Positions 44,956 through 55,289 of a DNA stretch of 64,000 nucleotides are shown here, one piece after another. Where the stretch lies: the NCBI GenBank assembly GCA_015179045.1, contig WHUZ01000038.1, positions 310,001 through 374,000 on the forward strand, read 5' to 3'. The translations under genes and the position numbers were made by a program. Below the pieces are notes generated by a model. It was not told the DNA's origin and ran no database searches. It saw only the letters and a list, made by a program, of their open reading frames with translations. Positions within the stretch are counted from its first letter, which is position 1; the number at the start of each line of letters is the position of its first letter. Source of the DNA: Kalaharituber pfeilii (lineage: Eukaryota; Ascomycota; Pezizomycetes; Pezizales; Pezizaceae).

Positions 44956-46043
44956 CTACCCTGCCGCTAGCGCTAGGCGTAACATGTCATGTTCTGCTGC
45001 TGCAGCCTCAGCGTCAAGTGCGTTATCTCTATGCAACAGGCGGGTGGACGACTTTAGTGCCCCAGCATTTAGTGACTGGCCGATGTTGACAATCATCGGT
45101 ACCAAAAATTCTTCTCGCAGTATGTGCGCGATGGCTGGCGACAACCTGACTGGCGATCCATGCTCGTCGTCTCTTAGAAGGTTCTTCATCGTGCCACTCC
45201 AGCTTCCATAAAACCATGTGTCGTTCTGCCAGCATCTGAGAGGAGGACGGCCACGCTTCACCTGGAATTTGAATGAACTATCACCATCCGCCCGGCCCGG
45301 AGCAGTCGACTCTGTGGTATACCATGCGTCATTGCCTTCGTTGGCAGTGACCTTTCCAGCTGTTGCTGGGACAATTACATAATAGCTCCGTCCAGTAAGT
45401 TCGTTTTCTGGACCCGATCGGTAACTCACGGGATCAAACAATGCATATGGCGCCGTGTTGCGAAGGAGTGCTACCTTTTCTGGTCTCTGACTTGAAGAAT
45501 CAATGAAAGGGTATGCTTGAAGATCGGGCCATAGATTGTACCATTCGTACTCTTGTGAGCTATTGTGCTGTGGCCTTGTATTGTTATACCAATCATTTTC
45601 AAACTCACAGAATCCATCAATGGTGACGCAAAGATTGCCAAAGTGCTGTAGGCCCATCTCAACGCCATATACTGTGTACCCATAACTGATGTTATAATGT
45701 TTCTCATTGTTAACAATTGAAGGGGTGCCGGGTCACAGGTTCACCCTTTTGCGAATGGTAACTTCAGAGCCCTCGATGCTACCGACCGCTCACAAAGCCC
45801 CATGTTGCGATATTGTAGCCTCTGAAATCTCGATAGAGTGGATGCCGTAGGATCATTTTTTGGATAATATACGACGCGCTCGTTTGCTGGAGTAGCATAA
45901 CCTATGATGAGTAGACTGGGAAATAGTGTCCCGAGGATGATGCTTGCTGAAAGGTTACCTACGCTGATAATCGCCAGGATACAGTCAAACCCAAAGGCTT
46001 TCCAAGTGAGCTCCCCTGGATAGGACTTGGCTAATAACACTAC
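44956..46043 (-). pseudogene. partial gene for an uncharacterised fungal membrane protein
   Basis: Two exons are visible: one starts near 46038 after a GGTAG acceptor and ends at 45745, the other is 45685-44956. The intron is 45744-45686 (59 nt), donor GTGAAC, acceptor ATCAG. The protein begins SYPGELTWKAFGFDCILAII with a hydrophobic span, then YGYTVYGVEMGLQHF and a C-terminal VPMIVNIGQSL segment. I recognise this order from a large uncharacterised ascomycete membrane-protein family with N- and C-terminal membrane spans. Here the N-terminal exons and the C-terminal membrane region are not found. The frame ends 80 bp from the DNA transposon. It is probably truncated at both ends, though a GTAGAC donor at the end might lead to an exon I cannot find. 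Confidence 0.55.
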
Positions 46044-46184
46044 CGTGAAAAGCGGGAACGGCGATGGCTGTTTTTGTGCCGGCGTACAAGCTGGGAAAGG
46101 TAAATATTTGCCATATTCTGTAAGTTTCAGTGTCAGGCTCGGAGAAGACGTCCATGTCGTTTATGCACTGAAGTTGCTCCGAGC

Positions 46185-46239
46185 TTTTTTTTTATATATA
46201 TCATTACTCGCATGCCGCCCTAAGGACTATGGCGAGGGA
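46185..46239 (-). mobile_element. type A hairpin-tag retroposon
   Basis: A T-rich tail is followed by the minus-strand tag CTCGCCATAGTCCTTAGGGCGG region then CATGCGAGTAATGATATAT. Perfect 11-bp TSDs (ttgctccgagc) lie at 46174-46184 and 46240-46250. It lies just upstream of the membrane-protein remnant. Confidence 0.9.
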
Positions 46240-46250
46240 TTGCTCCGAGC

Positions 46251-47295
46251 AACGCTGAGCGTGAGCTGTCAATAAAGCAGCCGTGTTATATTAGCAATCG
46301 GCTGAGATTCTTACAGCCGGGCCCTCTGCCACCTCGTTACCCTCTACAGACAAGAGGACTCAAACGATACCGGGTGCCGTGATTGGACACAAGCTGGAGC
46401 CTCTGACGATTGTGCCAATTAGAGCTACAGAAGCTCGAACGCGCAATCTCGCAAAGGGGACAAGCAGAGCTGGAGCAGCAGCGCCGCAGGGCTGTCCTGC
46501 GGTGGGAGTTGGATCGTGAATCTAAGTATAATGCGGAGTGCTTTCCCTGCGCGGGCACGATCCGCCGCAGCGATGGTCCAGCATCGCTCAGTGACAGTCG
46601 GCAGGCTAAAGATTCTATAATCTTTATAGTTGCAGATAGAGAGCCCTTGTTAGATGATGTGAGACATGGTGATACTGGCAGTAGACGAAGCAAGCGGGAA
46701 GGAGGAAGAGGCTATCGGCGAGGATATGGTAACAGCATAAGAAAGGGAAGATTGGAGTTGGGCAGTAGATGTGGAGGGCATGCGGGAAGGAATGTAACGG
46801 ATGGCGTTGGGGGACAAACGTGCGAGTTCGGAGAGCTTGAAGAACACATGCTCATTGGGCGCTTTTGATGGGAACTAGTCACCATAACGACATCAAGATG
46901 ATGGCATCGGGACGAGGACTGATCCTCGTGGATCGATGGACACTTCCGGAATCGGTGGGCGTGCAACGAGAGTTGATGATTGAGAGGTATGAAGGGCGTG
47001 GAGAGAGGAGCGGTGTCGCGAAGAGTTGATAGTGAGGGACTTTGTGGTGGGGAGCGAACAGCGGGGTGAAAAGGGATGATGGTGATGGAAGGACTTTTTG
47101 CTGTGAATGAGTGAAAGGAATAAGTGGATGAGGTTAACGTGAGCGGGGTCTGTATCTAGATTTGGTCAAGTACAATACAAATTTGAACATGGAGGTGGAG
47201 GGAGAGGGGTAGTCTGGTTAGGAGAGGGGCTATCTTAAAGGAATGTTATATATAATCTTAATGCTATTTTAAACTCTACACTTTTCTAACAACGC
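46251..47295. other. gene-poor stretch
   Basis: The 152-codon plus-strand frame at 46410-46868 has no ATG near its start and overlaps minus-strand frames. I do not support a gene here. Confidence 0.4.
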
Positions 47296-47299
47296 AAAT

Positions 47300-47706
47300 T
47301 TAGCTGTGCAAGATCAGCTCTTGTTCCCCGTCCCTAACTGGGGGGGCAAGGGACTCCGAGCGTGGAAATACGGGATAGGAAAGGCGGATGGACCAGAGTG
47401 CAGGTGGTGCGGAGAGGAGGAGGAGACCGCAACGCACTCATGGAACAGACGCCAGGTGTGGAGGGAGAAGTGGACCGGCGGACTGGACGCAGTGAAGCGC
47501 CCACCGAAGGGGGGCGAGGGGAGGGCGACCCGCTGTTGGAAACTGATGGTGTGGGCGGGGTGTGCTAAGGGGGACGGGGTTCGGTTCTACACGTCCGTCT
47601 ATTCTTTCTTTGTTATGTATCTATGGATCTGAGTTATCGGGTTTATTTCCTTTATCTCTTATGTATCTAAAATCGCCACAGTCTCCAGGGCGGCACGCGA
47701 TCACTG

Positions 47707-47746
<40 letters not shown>
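47300..47746 (+). mobile_element. LINE ORF2 3' fragment with type A tail
   Basis: The plus strand encodes GGKGLRAWKYGIGKADGPEC, then RWCG, ETATH and WREKWTGGLDAVKR. This is the C-terminal zinc-knuckle region of a LINE ORF2. After the ORF there is a short 3' UTR, a type A hairpin (ATCGCCACAGTCTCCAGGG then CGGCACGCGATC) and about 34 A. The 5' limit and TSD could not be fixed. Confidence 0.75.
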
Positions 47747-47748
<2 letters not shown>

Positions 47749-47756
47749 CTCCCTAG

Positions 47757-48340
47757 AGTTTCCTTCTCATTGACTACCAGTTATTCGCGGAAAAAAAGTA
47801 ACCCTTACACAGCGAGGGACGCTGGAAGTATTAGTACAGCTCCGAAGTCGAACGCGGAGGCCTTTTGCAGCTATATATGCAGAGGAACGCCTGGACAGGC
47901 CTTTATGAAAGCTCTGGACAGATTCTTCCTCCGACAAAATTCAAATCCACACACGGCATACGGCCCAGTCCAATGCTCAAACACTTTTCGTAACTTCACC
48001 TCTACAGAAAGTTAAGACCCCTACCTAGGTCCCTGACGGCAGACCCCGGAATTGCCCTGCATGGGGCGTATTGTGGAGGGAGTGACATGGAATCCGAACC
48101 CCCATTCTCCAACAGTCCGGAGCCAATTACCAGGGCTCCGGAGTCGTACTCCCGAAGCCGGAGGTGATGAAGCGACGCGACGAGGCAGTAGGGGGTGGTG
48201 AGTTCAAGACATTGGAGGAGTGTTGTGTGTCCATGCAGCTGTTCATACGTCCCAGAAGCTTCTCGCTGTCATCCAGTGGTATGCACCAGCTTCGATGCGG
48301 GACTGTTTGTACCTAGACATGTCCACCATGCGTCTCAGTA
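47757..48340. other. gene-free stretch
   Basis: Nothing recognisable. It includes the 3' flank of the next minus-strand gene. Confidence 0.4.
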
Positions 48341-49864
48341 TCACCATTGAAATAAAAATGGAGGTTCCCGGAAGCGGAAATACCTTTCCCAAAATTCTTC
48401 GAATCCTTCCTTGGTAGGGACACTTCTCCGATAATGGCCATCTGCATACCGCACCACGGGTTTCTCTGTGAATTCAACGGTTGCTGGATCCCGTTCATAT
48501 TCCTGCTCCCAGTTCCCATCCAACTCTATGGCAGCAGGCACCGGGTCCGAGGATAACTGGTCAAAACCTCCGCTCTCATATCCGGCGTCGCTGGGGGTCA
48601 TGAACCCGGGTCTTCCAGGGTTGTGTTGGCCATATATGTATTCTTCGTAATGATATTCGGAATCATATATCGCCTCCTGCAATTTTCGGTTGCCGTTTGC
48701 GGTCACGTGGGCCTTCGGGTACAATTCCCTATCCGCTTGCTTCTCATCCTCCTCTTCCTCCAACTCCATTCCTCTTTTCTTCCCACCCCCAACCATCCTC
48801 ACCAGCTCAGCACCCTGCCTCCGCCTCAACTCCTGCATCTCCTGCCTCTCTATCCACCTTTGCGCATAGCGGATACTTTCGGACCGTTGTTCCTCCAATC
48901 CATCCCTCTTCCCATCCTCCTCCTCTCCACTGACTGCCCTCAAGTACGCCACCAGTCCCTCCACCTGCTCTACGCTGATCGGTTTACAATCATACCGAAT
49001 AAGCAATACATCTCCCACTACCGTCTCCTCACACAAAACTCCGCTTCTTATTCCTCTTCTCCTGCTCTCTGATACCCCACTTTTCACCTTCCTTTCCCTT
49101 CGTTCGCCGTCAACCGAATTAGCGAGCAATGTCTCCGCAAACGAATTCCGACTCCATCCACACTCACTGCCATCATCCAGCCCTCCAACGTTCCGACGCA
49201 CAGTAGGGCAACGAAACATCATCATCGGCACCCCAACCTGAACTGAGCTTCCAACCAAATCAATGCATCCGTTTTCGGGTATTTGCGACGAGATGATTGT
49301 GGTCGGGACCAAACCGTACGCGGCAGGAGACAAGCTAGCGCCAATGGTCCGTGATGGCAGGAGACGAGAGTGTAGGCGCGTGTGGTGGGTACAAAGAAGG
49401 AGGAGCGCGGGGACGGGAGTGCAGCCGGGAGGGGGGAGGGGCGGAGGGGAGAGGAGAATGTGCGGGGATGAGGAGGGGAGGTATGGTGGGTGCAATTGTG
49501 GAGAAAGTTGAGTCGAGCTTGAGCTCCTCTTGTTGGCTTTCACTACAGTTGCCATCGGTTGCGCATGCAAAGCAGAACCTTTCCGATCGCATTTTCTGGC
49601 TCCCTTTCGCTCGTGTTCATCTATCTTGGTCTCGTTCCGAAAGCACATTAACTTGCCCCGCCTGCCTTCATCCACTTTGGATACATCAAATGGCGCAATT
49701 ATTGGCCCCGGAGCAAATCCCTGACGGCTCCCCTTCGTTTCCGAAGTTTTTTTCGATTTTGATTTAGGCGACAAAGTAAAGAGCTTCTTGTCACACTTGA
49801 CCCCCGTAAGGTTTGCAGGTAGGCGCACGTGCAGATCAAGGTCGAGGTCGAATTCGGAGTCCAT
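48341..49864 (-). CDS. hypothetical protein with charged coiled segment
   Basis: ATG at 49864 (the frame stays open to 49954 without another ATG), stop at 48341, 507 aa. The N-terminus has an acidic run (DSEFDLDLDLHV) and a Lys/Ser-rich patch. Residues about 150-180 are Pro/Ser-rich. The middle contains VVGDVLLIRYDCKPISVEQV. A charged, probably coiled segment follows (QRWIERQEMQELRRRQGAEL), then an acidic Tyr-rich tail (DSEYHYEEYIYG) ending FREPPFLFQW. The long uninterrupted frame with uneven composition supports coding. The Pro/Ser-rich part could hide an in-frame intron. I recognise no domain. Confidence 0.6.
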   Translation of the reverse strand: MDSEFDLDLDLHVRLPANLTGVKCDKKLFTLSPKSKSKKTSETKGSRQGFAPGPIIAPFDVSKVDEGRRGKLMCFRNETKIDEHERKGARKCDRKGSALHAQPMATVVKANKRSSSSTQLSPQLHPPYLPSSSPHILLSPPPLPPPGCTPVPALLLLCTHHTRLHSRLLPSRTIGASLSPAAYGLVPTTIISSQIPENGCIDLVGSSVQVGVPMMMFRCPTVRRNVGGLDDGSECGWSRNSFAETLLANSVDGERRERKVKSGVSESRRRGIRSGVLCEETVVGDVLLIRYDCKPISVEQVEGLVAYLRAVSGEEEDGKRDGLEEQRSESIRYAQRWIERQEMQELRRRQGAELVRMVGGGKKRGMELEEEEDEKQADRELYPKAHVTANGNRKLQEAIYDSEYHYEEYIYGQHNPGRPGFMTPSDAGYESGGFDQLSSDPVPAAIELDGNWEQEYERDPATVEFTEKPVVRYADGHYRRSVPTKEGFEEFWERYFRFREPPFLFQW

Positions 49865-51731
49865 TTTGTTCAAGTTGGAGGTTTTGCTAGATCGATAGGG
49901 TAGGGCTGTTTGGAGCGAATACTTAACGTATGCTGGACCGTCAGAATGTGTCAAGTTGAGATTGATTACGCGGTCACGGTGGAGATGCTGGTTTTGTTAC
50001 TGAAGCGCGGGCATATACGTCTATTCTCGTATAATTGCTATGATATATATAGTTCGTCCTTGTTGGCGTGCCTCCAGACCGCGCAACGGTGCTGCCTTAT
50101 GAAGGACAAGGCGTCGTGATGTGTGTGATCGAAATTGACGTACAATTCTTTGAGCCTAAGCTTTGTGCTTTATTTAGCTCAGGAGTCGCGTTGAAGCTGG
50201 TGAGCCTTCCCTCCTTTTCCTAAGCCTCAGGGGCCAGTACCTTTCTTTGTTTTTGAATTCCGTGATTTGTCGCAGCACAAATTGGGGGAGGGGGTGGTGA
50301 GTGAATTTTTTTTCCTGTTTGTTTTTGTTCGGCAGTGTTGTGTTTTATCCATATGGGGTTAAGCGTCGGTAAATCGAAATGAGGGGGTGGACTAGAGGTT
50401 TCTTGGCGTGGAGGAGTCACCGATAGGTACCGGTAGTCTCCGATCTGGGATTCCGATTCCGACTCCGATTCCAACTCCGATTCCGATTCCGATTCCGATG
50501 CGGAAGACGGTGCCAACAGAAGGGTATGCGGCGTGCATGTGTGTCGCATACACAAGTCAAGGTTCTTATGCGACTATGCCAGTTGAGAAAGGTGTGCAGG
50601 TAGCTTGCATCAACGTTTCTGATACGCAGGTATTGTATGTAGTAGTTTTTGTTCTGGTTATTCGAGTTCTGACACCTTATTCTCGAAAAAGAAAATATAG
50701 ATTCTCCTCATTCGTGCATAAAAATAAACATATATGGGTCAGTTGAGGTGTGATTTCCTCCCCCCCCCCCATATCTTGTGGAATTCAATGGATATTTGAA
50801 AAAAGAGGGAGTATGAACATTGGGTTTAGAAGGGGAAAAAAAGAAAGTCGGGGATGAAGTGGGGGTATATGGGGATTGCGGTCAGTTGAGACGGGGCGAA
50901 AGAGAATTTGAAAGTTGATTTTTTTTTTTTTTTTGATCTGAGAGAAGGTTATGTGGTTCAAGCTTGATATTGTCCAATTGAGGGGAAAAAAACCTGGTGT
51001 GTATATATCTTTGACTTGTAGTATTATCGCCCGTTGAGATTGGAGCGAATGAATGTTCGTGCAAGGTTTGGATTAGTTGAGGGTAAGTGGGCGGCAGAAA
51101 GGGTGCTGGAGCGACGCGTGTTAGTATCAATGAAAAAAAATAAAAATAAAAAGAGTCGTGATTTGTGAGGACGGTAGGAAAATGCCAATTTTCTTCCTGG
51201 TTGACCCGAGCAGTAATTGGATGATACTCGGAAGCAGGAACCCTCGGATATTTTTGGTAGGGGGGGATATGTGATGCGTAGAATTGGGGGAGCCCGAGGA
51301 AAAAACGTCAAGTTGCACATTGTCGATAGATGTTCTCATCAGGATACCTGTATCGTGTACAGTTTCGGGAGCTTTGCTAGGAGAGCTAGGAAGGTATTAT
51401 CTATTCACGAAAATAGTACATGCACCGCTATGTCAGGGGTAAAAAAAACAATTAAGAGAATTCCAAGCGTCAAGGTTTACCTAGGAAAGGAAAAAATATC
51501 CAGATTCAGGAAATACAAACTCCTAGGGGAAAAAAAACTTCAGAAAGGCCTAAAGTGCTCACATACAAGAGGTATGAGATATGAAAAGCTTCAGCGAAAA
51601 ATATAGACAAGTGGGAATATCGAAAGGACGAGAACGGCAATGTAAGAATGAAGATGGAGTGCCAATACCACATAGTCAACCCCCCATGGTGTCTCCCATC
51701 TTTCACTCATGTTTCAGGAATCGCTTTCAAG
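49865..51731. other. gene-free stretch with GATTCC microsatellite
   Basis: A hexanucleotide array (gattcc/gactcc) lies at 50449-50499. A poly-T run lies near 50920 without a hairpin tag. The remaining ORFs are short or overlap repeats. Confidence 0.5.
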
Positions 51732-52571
51732 TCACCAGAACTCCCCTTGTTCCTCATTACGCCTTTTCTCCGCGGCTTTCAAATCGATCGATGTGGTGTG
51801 AACAGGAATCGAATGCTCTTTATCCTTTTCCCGAATCTCTACCTCTCCAACTCCCTTTTCTCCCTCTTTCCCTTTCTCCTCCCCTCCCTCAACATTCTCC
51901 GGGGCAACCCGGTCCCCACAGCATTCCTCCGCCTGCTTTTCCTTCTCCTTTTCCAATCTCATAGTCTCCATCTCTGCCAATCTTTTTTCGTGCTTGAGTC
52001 TGCGCTCTTCCTGCAGCTTACGATCTTTCTCCGCCTCCCTTTCTTGCTCCCGAAGTTTCTTTTTCGCGGTGTACGTGAGGAACGCTGCTTTGAGGACGGG
52101 GTAGATAGAGACTAGGAAGGCCAAGAAGAAGGAAAGGCACCCGCATGTAGTGACAAGGATTAGCGAAAGACGCTGTTCGTGGCGCTGGGCGTAGATGAGA
52201 TCGGTACCTTCGGGGGCAAAGTATTGGTCACCAGTTTGACGTTTGGAGAGGGGCTCATGGTGGTAGATGTTGAAAGGCTGGAACGTAGTGGAGGCTAGAG
52301 CAGCGGACGCAGCGTTGGTAGTGTTAGAGGCGCCGGAGCAGAGACCGGATGGAGTGGGGAAGGAAGCATGGAGAAGGTGTAAGACTTGGGTGGCTGCGAG
52401 TAACATGAAGACTGTTCCGTCGCAGAGAAGAGAGACGATGAAGATAGTCATGAGGACTGCCATGAGGACATGTTTCGTAGTGGGCATTCGCCCGCTCAAG
52501 AAACGCTTCGTGGCTGCAGGTTTCGTAGGACTAACACAGATGGGGAGCAGGGGTTGCTTCGCTGGACCCAT
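51732..52571 (-). CDS. hypothetical two-pass membrane protein with coiled-coil tail
   Basis: ATG at 52571, 279 aa. A basic N-terminus precedes a hydrophobic segment (HVLMAVLMTIFIVSLLC, continuing to about residue 66). A lumenal-like loop with Asn-X-Thr (SNTTNA) is followed by a second hydrophobic span (LILVTTCGCLSFFLAFLVSI, about 136-156). A long charged coiled coil follows (LREQEREAEKDRKLQEERRL onwards), then an acidic/Lys-rich tail. The layout is typical of small fungal membrane proteins of unknown role. No family was recognised. The start is well defined and no intron is needed. Confidence 0.7.
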   Translation of the reverse strand: MGPAKQPLLPICVSPTKPAATKRFLSGRMPTTKHVLMAVLMTIFIVSLLCDGTVFMLLAATQVLHLLHASFPTPSGLCSGASNTTNAASAALASTTFQPFNIYHHEPLSKRQTGDQYFAPEGTDLIYAQRHEQRLSLILVTTCGCLSFFLAFLVSIYPVLKAAFLTYTAKKKLREQEREAEKDRKLQEERRLKHEKRLAEMETMRLEKEKEKQAEECCGDRVAPENVEGGEEKGKEGEKGVGEVEIREKDKEHSIPVHTTSIDLKAAEKRRNEEQGEFW

Positions 52572-54960
52572 TCTGAAGGCGGCTATGAGAGATGAGGGAT
52601 GCCTTGGAGTACGGGGTTGCCTGATCTTCTGGGTTTTAGGATGTCTGAATACGGTGCACTGGATCGTGATTAGTATGTCACACGAGGACGATCTCGGAAC
52701 CTTAGGCTGCGAGGTGGATCACCTATGCGGATAGGTTAGAGGATTCAAGGGTCGGAGGGCGATGTGAAGTGGAGTCTACTTACCAGAGGGATGAAGGTGT
52801 CGATGTCTCAGGATAGTCCAACCTGCTCCCTAGTAGGGCAGAGAAGTTCCTGGCCAGCGAAGAAAGAGAAATCTCGGCGGGGACCGGCGGAAGGGAAGAC
52901 TTGTTAGGGATGTGTAGTGCGACCAAGGCAAAAGCGAATAACGGAACAACCCACTATGTGCTGCGTTGAATGTGAGGAATTGAGCAGCCGTAGAATGCAC
53001 CTGTCCAAAGGGGGGGGGGGGGGCGGGGAAGAAAGAGCGCAGAGGAGAGGAGCAGGAGGGGAAGTGAATGCCGAGGCTAGACGAAGTCTGCGAGGTATGG
53101 CCGCCCGCTCGGACGGAACTAAGCTGCGGTACGAGTGGGCGCACTGGGCAGCGTCGCACGCCCGGAATCAGCAACGCATTCTCTTGTCCCCTTGACGCGA
53201 CACCGTAAGGTTCAGTCTATGCTCGCGGGCAAAGACTCCCGCAGCATGCGCACCAGGCGCAGGTGAGGCATGCCCGCTGCCTTTTTCCCTCGCCAAACTC
53301 AAAATCTTGCCCCAAGTGGGCTTGATATCGAATTCATGCGTGTCTGAACCATGCAGGCTAGTAATCGTTCGCAAAGCTTATGCACTTAGTTGCGGGCATT
53401 CCATGGTAAAAGGCGCGTTGTGCATGTTGCATGCGTCTCACCGCTTTACACCCCTTTTGTGCCCGTTACTCTCTTAGAATCCCAATTGATGGCAAGGGAT
53501 TGACTCTCGCTTGAAATCCGTGCATCGTAAGCAGTCAATATACTTACTTACATGTAGACAGAATTCCCGCTTCATCATACTCGACGCTTTGTGATGCAAC
53601 CACCCCTGAAATGCTGACTCAACATCGACGTCCTAATATGCGCAAATCCTTATACATGTTGTGCAATGGCTCAGTGATGTCTTTGCATCCGTGAACCTCA
53701 GGGATGGTATTTGCAGCCAGAAGGTATGAGGAATCAACTGATGCCCCTACTTTTCAATAACCACCCTGCTTGGGATTGGAGAAAAGATCCAATTAAAATC
53801 TCAGCAAAGGCCCGGAGAAGCAATATCCAGATATTCATGTTGGATAGTGCCTACTGAGCTTACATGGCCTGGAACGACAATAACGATAATGCTCATTTCT
53901 CATGTGTTTGTTAGTGCAGAATGATACAGAGCTGTCCAGTGTAAGCGAAGACTTTTAAACCTGCTTTGTTCACCTGAGAGTCTGGTTCCAGAAGTTGAAG
54001 CAATGTAAAACACAAAGTGGGAGAGGAAGAGGGAGGGAGAAGAAGGAAAGTTAGAGAAATGAACGCCGAGTCCGTTTTGCATTGGATTTGGGACAACAGT
54101 TAACAGTAGACGGCCCACATCAACAGCGGCAATGCCACAAGTACATGGTATATATACAAGTCTGTATTCATCCATTACAGCAGAGCCTTAGATGGACGAT
54201 GAATCTTGAAATACGTGTATTCACATTACCCTGAAGTTTTGAATATCCACTCAATAGCAGTTCACTAGATTCAAGCGTAGTAAAACAGGAGCGAAAGATG
54301 GTCAAACAGAATTGTAGAATGCCAAAGCTTATATAGGGGGCAATTGTCTCCCAGCATAGCTCGCCAATACCGTAACCACTGGTCTCCTACACCTATTCGT
54401 TCATGTTCTCCCTCACTATTACAAAGATCGAGGAGAGGGAACTTGCAACCTCCCCGTCCACTATGCGTTGTCTTCCGAAGGGTCGAAGATGGTTAGTGAA
54501 TGAACGGAGGAGGGATGGTGATCTACTTACGGGCAGAAGTAGCACTGGGCAATCAAATACCAGCAAAAGTGAGATTGCCAGAGTAAGGGTTACACTAAAT
54601 GTGAGCAGAATAGATTGGGGAATAAGGATTATAAGGGGAGAACTGGACAGGACGGAAATGGATAGGATACGTGGGTCAGCTGGGGGCAGGTCAGGGGAGA
54701 AGATAGAGGTGGAGGTGAGGGTGGAGGTGGAGTAAATATGTGAAGATTCAACGATGTCGTCTTTTGCAGTATCTGTCGTTATGAGGGCGGGGTCGATTAA
54801 GAACAGTATAATTGCTGAGCGCCATCGTCTATAGTTATAGGGGTGCTGAACTGTGGGCCTGTTGTGTGTGAAGTATGGATATGCTAGTTGTGGGATACTT
54901 GCGCTCCCACGCAAGCTAGAGTGCACATAAGTCTGACTAAGTGCAGATACGTGCCTCTGC
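52572..54960. other. gene-free stretch
   Basis: No credible gene. A (G)n run near 53012-53024 and simple-sequence patches are present. The 236-codon minus-strand frame overlapping 54393-55103 has no ATG except at its very end. Confidence 0.45.
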
Positions 54961-54974
54961 ACCGCCTGCTCCAC

Positions 54975-55275
54975 TTCTGAATTTCCCTCCCCGATCTCAG
55001 GATTCGAACCTGCGTCTTTTGCCCAAAACCTCCCCCTCCCCTCTCCTGGGGACCCCCCCCTTTCACACCCCAGTATCTCGCCCGTCCCTGGACCAAAAAA
55101 CACGATTCAAAAATGTAATCTAAAGTAATATAGGCCCACATGGCAAGCCATGTGGACCTATACTACCCCAGGCACGGTGGCATTAGGCTGGGTGCCCGAA
55201 GACACTTCGCGTCACCGTGTTGTTCCCAGTGAACCTCTCACTATATGCTGGGCGAATTACCGCTGCGCTAGTCAC
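54975..55275 (-). repeat. possible tRNA-derived (SINE-like) repeat
   Basis: On the minus strand an A-box-like TAGCGCAGCGG lies near 55255, followed about 40 bp later by a weak B-box GGTTCACTGGG. About 200 bp further a perfect B-box GGTTCGAATCC lies near 55003-55013. Between them is a near-perfect hairpin (ccacatggc/gccatgtgg) at about 55137-55156. No complete tRNA cloverleaf can be drawn. No poly-A or TSD was found. Confidence 0.4.
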
Positions 55276-55289
55276 TAACGAGGTTGTGC

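Noticed and set aside
46410..46868. 152-codon plus-strand ORF rich in Arg and Gln
   Set aside because: The frame starts at GTG and has no ATG until its last few codons. No splice site that would give it a start was found.
54393..55103. 236-codon minus-strand ORF
   Set aside because: It has no ATG except at the very end and overlaps the tRNA-like repeat. Composition does not look coding.
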